Positions 54,380 to 62,702 of a stretch of 64,000 bases of DNA are shown piece by piece. This DNA comes from Desulfovibrionaceae bacterium (lineage in GTDB: Bacteria > Desulfobacterota > Desulfovibrionia > Desulfovibrionales > Desulfovibrionaceae), in assembly GCA_029011315.1 (NCBI GenBank), contig JAQXLA010000015.1, forward strand, positions 41,752-105,751, given 5' to 3'. Within the stretch, counting starts at the first letter, position 1. Each line of letters begins with the position of its first letter. Made by a program: the position numbers and the translations under genes. The notes under the pieces are model-generated. The model searched no databases and was not told where the DNA came from. It saw only the letters and a program-made list of their open reading frames with translations.

Positions 54380-55369
54380 TCAGAGTCCTTCTGTCTTTCT
54401 TATGCGGGGATCGGCAAGAGTATAGCCGAGATCGGCAAGAAGACTTCCAAGCAACGTCAGCACTGCGCCAAGGATCAGATTGCCCATAATCAGCGGATAG
54501 TCCCGTGCCATAACTGCAGAATAAAAGAGCTGTCCAAGTCCGGGCAGGGCGAACACATTTTCAATAATGACACTGCCGCCGATCAGGCCGGGAATGGATA
54601 GGCCAATCAATGTAATCACTGGAAGAAGCGCATTGCGCAGTGCATGATGAAACAGAATAGTCCGTGTCGGAATACCTTTGGATATGGCTGTCAGGATATA
54701 CGGCTTTTCAAGTACATGGATCATGGATGCACGCATATATCGCGACACTGAGGCAACCCCAGATATGACTGTTACCAGAACAGGAAGGAAGGCATGTGCG
54801 CACAGATCCGCAATTTGTTCTGGAAATGTCATATCATGAAAATTCAGAGAAACAATGCCTGAAAGAGGAAGCCAGTTATGTTCAAGCCCCATATGCTGCA
54901 TCAGCAGCAGGCAGAGCCAGAATCCTGGCATTGCGAATCCGATAAAGCAAAAAATTGTTATGATACGGTCGAACAGAGTGTCTCTTTTCCAGGCCGACAG
55001 AATGCCTATCGGTATGGCCAAAAAAAAGGTCAGCCCCATAGAGATTACGTTCAGACTGACAGTCAAAGGCAGCCTTTCGCAGATCTTTTCTATGACAGGT
55101 CGGGCATCTGCCGACATGGAATTGCCAAAATCCAGCTGAATTATGCGTATCAGCCAGTCCCAGTATTGCACAAGGATCGGCCTATTGGTACCGTATATCG
55201 CCTCAAGTCTGGCTCTGGCCGCTTCTCCTGCCATGGGGTTCAGTGTTGTTTGGAGATCAGTAGGGGAGCCTGGTGCAAGATGAATTACGGCAAAACTGAT
55301 CAGAGATACTCCCCACAGCACAAACAGCAGCCAGATAATTTTTACGGCAAAATGTTTCAGCATTATCAT
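54380..55369 (-). CDS. Peptide/nickel ABC transporter permease DppB-type
   Basis: A 329-residue permease partner of the DppC-type protein. The N-terminal membrane segment is followed by LAPGSPTD, and the docking loop is ISKGIPTRTILFHHALRNA, then VIIENVFALPGLGQL and ARDYPLIMGN. ATG at 55369 is used, though an ATG two codons on is equally possible, and neither has a clear ribosome site. Confidence 0.9.
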   Translation of the reverse strand: MIMLKHFAVKIIWLLFVLWGVSLISFAVIHLAPGSPTDLQTTLNPMAGEAARARLEAIYGTNRPILVQYWDWLIRIIQLDFGNSMSADARPVIEKICERLPLTVSLNVISMGLTFFLAIPIGILSAWKRDTLFDRIITIFCFIGFAMPGFWLCLLLMQHMGLEHNWLPLSGIVSLNFHDMTFPEQIADLCAHAFLPVLVTVISGVASVSRYMRASMIHVLEKPYILTAISKGIPTRTILFHHALRNALLPVITLIGLSIPGLIGGSVIIENVFALPGLGQLFYSAVMARDYPLIMGNLILGAVLTLLGSLLADLGYTLADPRIRKTEGL

Positions 55370-55383
55370 ACGTATGTGAGTGT

Positions 55384-55899
55384 TTAATCACGTCCGGAAA
55401 TCCAGCGTGCCATTTCCTTGATTTCCGGAATCCATTTATCAGAAAAGCGGATGTTCAGAAAATCAGCATATGCTGATTCAAACATCGTGATGCCGCGCTC
55501 TATAAGGTACATTTTTTCTAAAAAAAATGCATCCGGATCGTCATCATCTCCCATTTTTTCGATTTTTGGAGTTTTAAAAGAGGAAAACATGAAACTGTCT
55601 GCAGAAACGATAGTCTGCCATGTCAGTTCATCTTGTTCAAAACAGAGCAGGGCACGAGTCACTTTTTTTCCTGTTCTTAGCCCCATTTTGGCCTCTCGGA
55701 GCTGAGAAAACGATCCAGAGACTGTCGCTGTTTCTTTTGCTTCGCCTTCGCCACCTTGAACAACCACCCTTTTTTCAACCGTTACGGTAAAGGCATTTCC
55801 CTGAGATGAAAAAGTGTCTGGATGGGCTTCGCTGCGAAACCAGAGCCATGTAAGAAATTCCTGTCCTAAAACTGCATCTACAGTGAGTGTCTGTTCCAT
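55384..55899 (-). CDS. Conserved-looking protein beside RdgC-like gene
   Basis: A 171-residue cytoplasmic protein I do not recognise. It begins MEQTLTVDAVLGQEFLTWLW and contains a beta-rich part, a DDDDPDAFFLEKMYLIERG segment and a C-terminal helix ending EMARWISGRD. It follows the RdgC-like gene in the same direction, 56 bases on, with a palindrome in the gap. AAAGG lies before the ATG; the frame could extend 23 codons further. A joint role with the RdgC-like protein is likely from position. Confidence 0.65.
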   Translation of the reverse strand: MEQTLTVDAVLGQEFLTWLWFRSEAHPDTFSSQGNAFTVTVEKRVVVQGGEGEAKETATVSGSFSQLREAKMGLRTGKKVTRALLCFEQDELTWQTIVSADSFMFSSFKTPKIEKMGDDDDPDAFFLEKMYLIERGITMFESAYADFLNIRFSDKWIPEIKEMARWISGRD

Positions 55900-55933
55900 A
55901 GATCTGCACCTTTCTGTTCTGTGAAATATATAA

Positions 55934-55950
55934 TTAAAGTATAACTTTAA
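55934..55950. repeat. Palindrome TTAAAGT-N3-ACTTTAA, copy 1
   Basis: Perfect 7-base arms around ATA, in the gap between the RdgC-like gene and its partner. It is nested in an outer inverted repeat TGAAATA/TATTTCA (55922-55928 and 55957-55963). The same arms occur twice more in the window. Confidence 0.6.
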
Positions 55951-55955
55951 GATCT

Positions 55956-56582
55956 TTATTTCAAACACGCCGTAAAATCTGACGCTTCAATCATGTCTAA
56001 TTGTTCGGCATCGGCTGGATCCATCGTTTTTTCAGCAAGGGCATAGGGAGTGAGCGGGTCCAGATGCAGACCGAATGTCAAAGTAAAATGACTGACAATC
56101 AGATCCAGTAATTTGGGCTGAACGGAAGAAATCATCACAATGCCGGAATCAACAGACCAAATAACATCAAAAACAGCTGGAACAGGATACACATGACGCA
56201 AAAGCCGTAGTTTGACCAGCTCCCGAAGTTCCTTTTTCCGCTCTCTGGCGATAAATTTTTTGCCTTTTTCTTCAATTTTTTTGAGTTCTTCACGCAATGC
56301 CAGCTGCATATGCTTTTTCATTACAGCTGGAGGAATGCTGCGTGTATCAAGTCGGAAGCCGAAAGCCAGATAGGAACCTTTTTCAGGAATATCGTTTTCC
56401 CATGTCATATCCAACATGTCTTCAAAAGACACCCAGCCCCAAGAACGTTCTTCAGGAATTTCATCAATATCCTGAAAAGCATATTGTCTCAGTTTGCTCA
56501 GAATATTCGGCCAAAGATCCTGAGGAATTTCATCAAGTATTCTATAGCGGGTAAAGGCACAGCCAGAACCAGAAAACGACAT
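55956..56582 (-). CDS. RdgC-like protein
   Basis: A 208-residue protein resembling recombination-associated RdgC (PF04381), a ring-shaped DNA-binding protein that restrains RecA. Similar parts are GSYLAFGFRLDTRSIPPAVMKKHMQLALREELKKIE (in pieces), the FIARERKKELRELVKLRLLRHVYPVPAVFDVIW region and the following strand with SVQPKLLDLIVSHFTLTFG. E. coli RdgC is about 300 residues, so this form is short. AAGGAG precedes the ATG. Function by analogy only. Confidence 0.7.
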   Translation of the reverse strand: MSFSGSGCAFTRYRILDEIPQDLWPNILSKLRQYAFQDIDEIPEERSWGWVSFEDMLDMTWENDIPEKGSYLAFGFRLDTRSIPPAVMKKHMQLALREELKKIEEKGKKFIARERKKELRELVKLRLLRHVYPVPAVFDVIWSVDSGIVMISSVQPKLLDLIVSHFTLTFGLHLDPLTPYALAEKTMDPADAEQLDMIEASDFTACLK

Positions 56583-56890
56583 TGTTTTCTCCTTGGTTGA
56601 ACAGGAACAAAGGTTGGTTAATCATGATTATTGCTGAAGAATAAACCGAATTTGTAGAGCTTACAAGGAACGGTTAGAGAGAAAAAATAAAAATGTCTCA
56701 TAATGTAAATTATGTTAACTTTTTAATGAGCTCTTTCTTTAGTTTATATACCCTGTTTTTATCCATAACGCAATAACGCAAAAGTTTTTTTTAGCTTCTT
56801 CAGTATTCACACGGACAACTTGCTTGACAGCAAGACCGTTGGAAAAATACAAAAAGGCATCGCTGCACATTTCTTATGGAGTTATCATTG

Positions 56891-57475
56891 ATGGATATTG
56901 CTCAAGTCATCAGACAATATGCAGAAGACGGCAATGCCGTCAGAACGGCTTTTTTTGCATCATCCTGTGAATTGGTAGAACAAGCCGCGCATCTCATTGC
57001 CAATGCTATCCGAAATGACGGAAAGATTCTCATTATTGGAAACGGAGGCAGTGCGGCTGATGCGCAGCATTGGGCTGCGGAATATGTCAATCGTTTTCTG
57101 ATTGATCGCCGCCCTCTTCCAGCTCTTGCGCTAACAACAGATTCATCTGTGCTGACGGCGATTAGCAATGACTTTGGCTATGATGCTGTCTTTTCCAAGC
57201 AGATTGAAGCTCTTGGAAAAAAAGGAGATGTGCTGCTGGCAATTTCGACATCCGGAAACAGTTCGTCCGTCCTCAAGGCAGCTGAAACGGCGCGGCTGAA
57301 AGGCATCTCCGTCATCGGATTAACTGGCAAAACTGGCGGAAAGCTGGTCTGTCTCTGTGATGTGCTGCTCAATGTGCCCAGTGACAGGACACCGATTATT
57401 CAGGAAGTACATGAAACGATCGGGCATCTGCTGTGCGATCTTACGGATCGCTTACTTTTTTCTGAAAAATATTAA
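56891..57475 (+). CDS. gmhA: Phosphoheptose isomerase (SIS domain)
   Basis: A 194-residue SIS-fold enzyme that makes heptose-7-phosphate for lipopolysaccharide. The signature GNGGSAADAQHWAAEYVNRF and the later ISTSGNSSSVLKAAE are clear. The start at MDIAQVIRQY has GGAG about ten bases upstream; five more codons are possible. DiaA, a close relative, cannot be fully excluded. Confidence 0.9.
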   Translation: MDIAQVIRQYAEDGNAVRTAFFASSCELVEQAAHLIANAIRNDGKILIIGNGGSAADAQHWAAEYVNRFLIDRRPLPALALTTDSSVLTAISNDFGYDAVFSKQIEALGKKGDVLLAISTSGNSSSVLKAAETARLKGISVIGLTGKTGGKLVCLCDVLLNVPSDRTPIIQEVHETIGHLLCDLTDRLLFSEKY

Positions 57476-57488
57476 AGTATAACTTTAG
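57472..57488. repeat. Palindrome TTAAAGT-N3-ACTTTAG, copy 2
   Basis: Arms match copy 1 with one change at the last base. It begins in the gmhA stop codon, between two convergent genes. Confidence 0.55.
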
Positions 57489-57507
57489 CATTTTTTAAAT
57501 GCTTTTC
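57487..57507 (+). terminator. Weak hairpin after gmhA
   Basis: AGCATTT/AAATGCT with a TTT loop, then TTTC; AT-rich and probably weak. Confidence 0.35.
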
Positions 57508-57516
57508 TAACAATAT

Positions 57517-57568
57517 CCATGCCAAAAAACGCTTTCAGAAAAATTTCCTGACGGGTCTTTTGGCATGG
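57517..57568. repeat. 11-bp inverted repeat between gmhA and MBL gene
   Basis: CCATGCCAAAA and TTTTGGCATGG flank a 30-base spacer. It lies between convergent genes and may be a long terminator hairpin or the remains of a small element. Confidence 0.45.
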
Positions 57569-57604
57569 TGTATAAATACAGACTGAACTGCTCTGCTCTT
57601 ATCC

Positions 57605-59239
57605 TTATAATTTTGCAGACAGGATGGAAAGGATTTCTCTGTTCAGCTCAACAATGCGATCACGCAGTTCCGCCTGAACTTCCCAGGATGCGCTACCGGC
57701 GTTCTGCACCTTTTTCTTAAGCTGATTGAGCTTGTATTCCGTTTCATCCAGAAGGAATGACCAGTCTACTTCAGGAAGTTTCGGTGCCTCAGTGACGCGA
57801 ACCGATCTTGTCTCTCCAGACGCTGTCAATTCAAGTTCTTCAAGATACTTGGGAATGCTGACCTTCAGTCCATATTTTTCACGGATCAGATTTGCCAGAG
57901 TTTCCTGAGCCTGCGATTCTCCGTGAACCAGCAAAACCTGCATTTTGCTGTTGTCAGCAGCGATATCTTCAACCCATTTCAGAAGCTGTGTCTGCCCCGC
58001 ATGCGCGGAAAAGCCGCCGATGGTGAAGATTCTTGCCTTGATGGCGATATCTTCATTGAAAAGACGAAGCGATTTCGCACCGTCAACAATATGCCTGCCA
58101 GGGGTTCCTATCGCCTGATATCCGACAAAAACGATGCAGGAAGCCGGATCCCAGAGATGATGGCGCAGATGATGCTTGATTCTGCCGGCATTGCACATTC
58201 CGCTTGCGGAAATAATAATCGCCGGCCCTTTCAGCGTATTGAGTGCCTGAGATTCCGAAGCCTCGAGCAGAAAATGCAAATTCGGTAGCAGACGATGCGC
58301 GCCGCCGAACTCCTGTAATTCCGGAGTATCAAGAAGCTCTTTGTACTTTCTGAAGATTTCTGTCGCCCGAATTGCCAGAGGACTGTCTACAAAGATCGGC
58401 ATATCTTCCGGAAGACGTCCCTGATGCAGCAGAAGAAGCAGGCTGTACAGCAGTTCCTGAGTCCGTCCTACAGCAAAGGCAGGAATGATGACCTTGCCTC
58501 CATTTTTGCGACTGTATTCAATGGCTTCGGCCAGTTCATCCAGAGACATCCCTTCATTTTTATGATTTCTGTCCCCGTAGGTGCTTTCCAGAAAAAGATA
58601 ATCTGGCCTGATCTGAGGAATTGAAGGATCAGGCAGAAGCAGCGTTTCAGGACGTCCAAGATCTCCCGAAAAGACGACAGAAAGTTTTTTTCCGTTTTCA
58701 TCAATCAGAATCTCAAGAAAACCGGATCCAAGAATGTGGGCGGCATCCCGATACGTGACTTGAATTCCTGGATGCGGTTCAAACATTTTGCCGTATGCTT
58801 CCGGACGCCATAACTCGGCAACTTTTCTGGCATCATCCACCGTATACAGCGGTGCCACATCTTCCTTTTGTTCGGATGCTGCGCCGTTGCGGCGTTTTTC
58901 CTTCTTTGCTTTCCAGGCTGCTTCAGTTTCCTGAATATGCGCACTGTCTTCCAGCATCAGCGTGGCCAGATCCGCTGTAGGAGCCGTGCAGTAAATGGGC
59001 CCCTTGAAGCCTTCAGCGACGATACGCGGAAGAAGTCCTGAATGATCAATATGCGCATGCGTGAGAAGAATAAAATCAATATCCCCTGCACGGTAGTTCT
59101 TTGTATCAAAATTTCGTTCTTCGATTGCTGAATTGCCCTGATGCATGCCGCAGTCAACGGCAAAGCGCACACCGCACGCTTCAATAATAAAACATGATCC
59201 GGTTACCGTTTGCGCGGCTCCCATAAATTGAATTTTCAT
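57605..59239 (-). CDS. MBL-fold/beta-CASP RNA-processing nuclease
   Basis: A 544-residue zinc hydrolase of the CPSF73/RNase J-like group. The zinc motif is TAHAHIDHSG-like (HAHIDHSG at 61-68), and later SGMCNAGRIKHHL and FSAHAGQT plus VHGE mark the beta-CASP and RMMBL parts. The N-terminus starts IQFMGAAQTVTGSCF. It should act as an endo- or exoribonuclease in mRNA turnover. It is a single gene, divergent from the LOG gene. Confidence 0.88.
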   Translation of the reverse strand: MKIQFMGAAQTVTGSCFIIEACGVRFAVDCGMHQGNSAIEERNFDTKNYRAGDIDFILLTHAHIDHSGLLPRIVAEGFKGPIYCTAPTADLATLMLEDSAHIQETEAAWKAKKEKRRNGAASEQKEDVAPLYTVDDARKVAELWRPEAYGKMFEPHPGIQVTYRDAAHILGSGFLEILIDENGKKLSVVFSGDLGRPETLLLPDPSIPQIRPDYLFLESTYGDRNHKNEGMSLDELAEAIEYSRKNGGKVIIPAFAVGRTQELLYSLLLLLHQGRLPEDMPIFVDSPLAIRATEIFRKYKELLDTPELQEFGGAHRLLPNLHFLLEASESQALNTLKGPAIIISASGMCNAGRIKHHLRHHLWDPASCIVFVGYQAIGTPGRHIVDGAKSLRLFNEDIAIKARIFTIGGFSAHAGQTQLLKWVEDIAADNSKMQVLLVHGESQAQETLANLIREKYGLKVSIPKYLEELELTASGETRSVRVTEAPKLPEVDWSFLLDETEYKLNQLKKKVQNAGSASWEVQAELRDRIVELNREILSILSAKL

Positions 59240-59501
59240 ATCGCTCCCTATTATTGTTAGGAAAAAGAATGAAAAGAATATTTTTTATAACACGTGATAA
59301 CTATAGCTGTTTTTTTGAAAAAAAAAAGATGTTTTTCTAAAGCGATGTGCACAAGGGATCCCTTCTTTCTAAGAAATAGAACTATTGAAAAAAAATTGGG
59401 GACAGCGTATGAAAATACTGCTTTAATCTGTTTTCATCATGTTTCTTGCAAGAGAAACGCGAAAGCCTCTTCTCCACACATAACACTTCAAGGATAACCT
59501 C

Positions 59502-60179
59502 ATGGACTCTACTGATTTGAAGGATATCGTTACCCAGCATGGCGCCTGGAGAATCTTTACGGTTATTTCCGAACTGGTCGATGCTGTCGATCGCCTCAAG
59601 GACAAAGGTCCCTGCGTTTCCATTTTTGGTTCCGCACGCACCCCTGAGGACTCCCCTCTGTATCAGGAAACCATAGAAGTAGCGAAAACAGTTGCGCAGA
59701 ATGGCTTCAATGTCATTACCGGAGGCGGTCCCGGAATCATGCAGGCGGCGAACGAAGGTACGCAGGAAGGCAACAAGCTTTCTGTCGGTCTGCATATTGA
59801 TCTTCCGCACGAACAGCACTGCAACAAGTTTGTCGATCTCCGTCTGAATTTCCGCTATTTTTTCATTCGCAAGACAATCTTCATTCTCTATTCCAAGGCT
59901 TTCATCTGCATGCCCGGCGGTATGGGAACAATTGATGAACTTTCGGAAGCCTTCGTTCTGGCTCAGACTCATCATCTTGATCCTGTACCGATCATTCTGT
60001 ATGGCAAGAAATTCTGGTCTGGATTCCTTGACTGGATTCGCAATACCATGATTGCCGACGGCTATTTGACGAATGAGGAAGTGGATAAATTCATCCGTGT
60101 ATGCGACTCCACGGAAGAACTGGAAGAAATCCTCAAGTCGCTTCTGGTCAGCACGGTCAATAAAAAGGCCTGGTCGTGA
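59502..60179 (+). CDS. LOG-family protein (TIGR00730)
   Basis: A 225-residue Rossmann-fold protein with GGGPGIMQAANEG at 74-86 and PGGMGTIDE at 138-146, the LOG motifs of cytokinin-activating phosphoribohydrolases. In bacteria such proteins hydrolyse nucleotide 5'-monophosphates such as AMP. AAGGATAACCTC precedes the ATG. The stop overlaps the tadA start. Confidence 0.87.
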   Translation: MDSTDLKDIVTQHGAWRIFTVISELVDAVDRLKDKGPCVSIFGSARTPEDSPLYQETIEVAKTVAQNGFNVITGGGPGIMQAANEGTQEGNKLSVGLHIDLPHEQHCNKFVDLRLNFRYFFIRKTIFILYSKAFICMPGGMGTIDELSEAFVLAQTHHLDPVPIILYGKKFWSGFLDWIRNTMIADGYLTNEEVDKFIRVCDSTEELEEILKSLLVSTVNKKAWS

Positions 60180-60658
60180 TCCATGGCGTAAAGCCGCCTC
60201 ACCCTCCGCTTCATACATGGGAGGAACTGATGTGTTTCGCCCTGCATGAAGCGGAAAAGGCCGAAGCAGAAGGTGAGATCCCCGTTGGGGCTGTTGTCGT
60301 CGATCAGGAAGGCCATATTTTAGCTTCAGAACACAATCGTTCCATCGCCGATTCCAATCCCTGCGGACACGCAGAAATACTTGCCCTGCAAGCTGCCGGC
60401 AGAAAAATCGGCAATTATCGTTTGGAAAACTGCTTTCTTGTGGCCACCTTGGAACCGTGCATGATGTGCGCCGGCGCGCTAGTGCATGCGCGCATTTGTG
60501 GTGTAGTCTACGGTGCCTTTGATTTGAAATCCGGTGCGGTTTCTTCCTGTTTTAATGGCACGGATCTGCCCTTTCTGAATCATCGTGTCTGGCATATGGG
60601 AGGCGTGATGGAAGAAGAATGCCGTGCACTCCTCAGTCGTTTTTTTGCAAAAAAATAG
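60176..60658 (+). CDS. tadA: tRNA-specific adenosine deaminase
   Basis: A 160-residue enzyme that makes inosine at position 34 of tRNA-Arg. Zinc ligands and the catalytic acid are seen in His65-Ala-Glu67 (GHAEILAL) and Cys95/Cys98 (EPCMMCAG). The GTG start overlaps the LOG stop (GTGA) and has AAGG seven bases upstream. An ATG at 60230 with GGAGG in front was rejected because it would remove the conserved WEEL segment. Confidence 0.93.
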   Translation: MIHGVKPPHPPLHTWEELMCFALHEAEKAEAEGEIPVGAVVVDQEGHILASEHNRSIADSNPCGHAEILALQAAGRKIGNYRLENCFLVATLEPCMMCAGALVHARICGVVYGAFDLKSGAVSSCFNGTDLPFLNHRVWHMGGVMEEECRALLSRFFAKK

Positions 60659-60660
60659 CC

Positions 60661-60710
60661 AAACAGAGCAGAATAGCCGGTTGTCATGTGGCTACTCTGC
60701 TCTGTTTTTT
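60661..60710 (+). terminator. Strong terminator after tadA
   Basis: An 18-position stem with one mismatch (ACAGAGCAGA-TAGCC type) and an 11-base loop, ending in TTTTTT. Confidence 0.93.
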
Positions 60711-60712
60711 AA

Positions 60713-60729
60713 TTAAAGTGATACTTTAA
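60713..60729. repeat. Palindrome TTAAAGT-N3-ACTTTAA, copy 3
   Basis: Perfect arms around GAT, extended by AA/TT to 9-base arms. It lies just beyond the tadA terminator and six bases from the mrp stop. Confidence 0.6.
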
Positions 60730-60734
60730 TTTTA

Positions 60735-61568
60735 TCAGTGTGCGCTTTCTGTCATAAGGATGATTTTGTCGGCAAGATCCAGAAAAGCTTTGCCGGCGGC
60801 ACTGTCCTTGCCAGTCTTATCCCATACCAGCGGCCTGCCATTTTCACCAGATCGTTCAACGCTGATATCAATCGGAATTTTAGAAAGAAAGGGAATGCTG
60901 AACTGCTGTGCCAGCTTTTCGCCGCCTCCGCTTCCAAAAATTTGGACTTCTTCGCCGCAATGCGGGCAAATGAATCCGCTCATATTTTCTACAAGGCCAA
61001 GCAAATCGGCTTCCATGCGGCTGACAAAGTGCAGGGCTTTTCGCACGTCCGCAAGAGCGATTTCCTGAGGCGTAGTCACCATGATGCACGAAGCGTCTGG
61101 AATCATATCAAGAACAGCGAGATGCTCATCTCCTGTTCCGGGAGGCGAATCAATGACCAGGTAATCCAGCGCACCCCATTTGGTTTCTGTCAGGAACTGC
61201 CGAATGGCACTGTTTTTTTTCGGTCCGCGCCAGATAATCGCAGAATCCGGATCGCTCAGCAGCATATTCACGGAAAGGCAGCTCAGATTTTCAGCGCAGG
61301 AAGCGGGAATCATTCTGCCCTGATCGTCTCCGGTAATGCGATCGGAAATACCGAGCATCCCCGGGATGCTCGGCCCATGCAGATCAACGTCCAGAATACC
61401 CGTCTTCTGCCCTTTTTGCGCCAAAGCTGCCGCAAGATTGACCGTAACGGTACTCTTTCCAACACCGCCTTTTCCGCTCATCACAAAAAGAATGTGCCGG
61501 ACGTCGTGAAGATTGGCCATCGTTTTCTTTCGGGCCATGGCTTTTGTTTCCGGAATGCCTGACTGCAT
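60735..61568 (-). CDS. Mrp/NBP35-family Fe-S carrier ATPase
   Basis: A 277-residue P-loop ATPase for iron-sulfur cluster transfer. The deviant Walker A GKGGVGKS is at 32-39, followed by DVDLHGPSIPGMLGI, IDSPPGTGDEHL and the cluster-binding CPHC in SGFICPHCG. There is no N-terminal DUF59. GGAG lies seven bases before the ATG. It is downstream of pcm with a 27-base gap. Confidence 0.93.
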   Translation of the reverse strand: MQSGIPETKAMARKKTMANLHDVRHILFVMSGKGGVGKSTVTVNLAAALAQKGQKTGILDVDLHGPSIPGMLGISDRITGDDQGRMIPASCAENLSCLSVNMLLSDPDSAIIWRGPKKNSAIRQFLTETKWGALDYLVIDSPPGTGDEHLAVLDMIPDASCIMVTTPQEIALADVRKALHFVSRMEADLLGLVENMSGFICPHCGEEVQIFGSGGGEKLAQQFSIPFLSKIPIDISVERSGENGRPLVWDKTGKDSAAGKAFLDLADKIILMTESAH

Positions 61569-61595
61569 GTTCTCACTCCATCTGCTGAAAATTGA

Positions 61596-62240
61596 TTAAA
61601 AAGTTGGATGCGTGCGATCTGTATGCCAGCCGTGTTCTCCAAGAAGTTCCACAAAGGATACTGAACGGGAAGCTCTGGCGGAATACTTGCCGTTCTGATA
61701 AAAGACACGCACAATTCTCTGCCTGTTGCGTTCATTGCCTACCGGAATAACCATAATACCCGGATCTGCCATCTGCATCACCAGCGGCTCCGGAATGTCA
61801 GGACCTCCAGCCGTAACCAGAATGCGATCAAAAGGCGCATAGTCTGGCAGGCCAAACGTCCCGTCTCCAAGAAAAAGATTGATCGCTGCCGATTCCGTTC
61901 CCATGCGGCGAAACCGCTCTGCTGCAGCCTTATGCAATTCCGGAATCCGCTCAATACTGTAGACTCTTGCTCCCATGGAAGCAAGAATAGCAGCCTGGTA
62001 ACCGGATCCTGTCCCTACTTCCAAGACTTTCATCCCCGGACGGAGATCAAGCAGGATGGACATGCAGGCAACGATAAAGGGCTGCGAAATCGATTGGCCG
62101 AAGCCGATAGGTAACGGGCAGTCTTCATACGCCAGATTTCTCATTGCTTCGGGAACGAACAGATGCCGGGGCACATCGCGCATGGCTTTTAAAACAGACA
62201 GGTTTCTCAAGCCGCGCCCCATCAGATGCTCGCGGAGCAT
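61596..62240 (-). CDS. pcm: Protein-L-isoaspartate O-methyltransferase
   Basis: A 214-residue SAM enzyme that repairs isoaspartyl residues. The signature PIGFGQSISQPFIVA and the SAM loop VLEVGTGSGYQAA are clear, with VTAGGPDIPEPL following. ATG at 62240 has an AGAGAAAG site; the frame can extend 14 codons to a TTG. Directly upstream of mrp. Confidence 0.92.
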   Translation of the reverse strand: MLREHLMGRGLRNLSVLKAMRDVPRHLFVPEAMRNLAYEDCPLPIGFGQSISQPFIVACMSILLDLRPGMKVLEVGTGSGYQAAILASMGARVYSIERIPELHKAAAERFRRMGTESAAINLFLGDGTFGLPDYAPFDRILVTAGGPDIPEPLVMQMADPGIMVIPVGNERNRQRIVRVFYQNGKYSARASRSVSFVELLGEHGWHTDRTHPTF

Positions 62241-62460
62241 TCTTTCTCTGGGCAATGCAAAAAAAATATCGCTGTTCCGCAATACACTGCCTCCACTGGC
62301 ACAAATTGCTGCCGTTTTTTACATACCTGATTCACAATAAAGCCGCAATCCCCTTTCTTTTCTCTCTTTTCACGGCTTATCCGATGTCTGGAAAACTTGA
62401 CCTCATTACAAGGCGAATATATCATGCGGTGTTGGAAATTTTTACATGGAGGGAGCGCAT

Positions 62461-62661
62461 ATGTACGGTATCGGTATGCAGGAACTGCTTGTACTCCTGC
62501 TGGTTGCGGTAGTCGTTTTTGGTTCCAAAAAGCTTCCTGAAATCGGAAGATCCCTGGGAAAAGCCATCAGCAATTTCAAGCGAGCCGGATCTGAAGCGGA
62601 CGAAATCAATATTTCAGGCAATACCGACGAGACTGGAAAATCGGATCGCCATCCGCATTGA
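62461..62661 (+). CDS. tatA: Sec-independent translocase TatA/E
   Basis: A 66-residue protein with one N-terminal membrane helix ([21 protein letters not shown]), then the amphipathic [14 protein letters not shown] and a charged tail. This is the pore-forming component of the twin-arginine pathway. GGAGG precedes the ATG. The FG-SKKLPE hinge is diagnostic. tatB and tatC are not adjacent. Confidence 0.93.
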   Translation: MYGIGMQELLVLLLVAVVVFGSKKLPEIGRSLGKAISNFKRAGSEADEINISGNTDETGKSDRHPH

Positions 62662-62702
62662 GTCTTTTCGGAAAACCATATAACGGATAACGGAGGCCTT
62701 TT

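Noticed and set aside
59294..59497. 67-codon frame between the MBL and LOG genes
   Set aside because: Lysine and phenylalanine runs from an AT-rich spacer, no convincing ribosome site.
59382..60218. 278-codon frame antisense to the LOG gene
   Set aside because: Shadow frame; the LOG motifs on the other strand are complete.
60738..61562. Open frame of 274 codons antisense to almost the whole of mrp
   Set aside because: It mirrors the mrp codon pattern, has no ribosome site or family likeness, and mrp is a certain gene.
62297..62312. TGGCAC followed by TTGC, resembling a sigma-54 promoter between pcm and tatA
   Set aside because: The GG and GC are eight bases apart instead of ten, so the elements are out of register.
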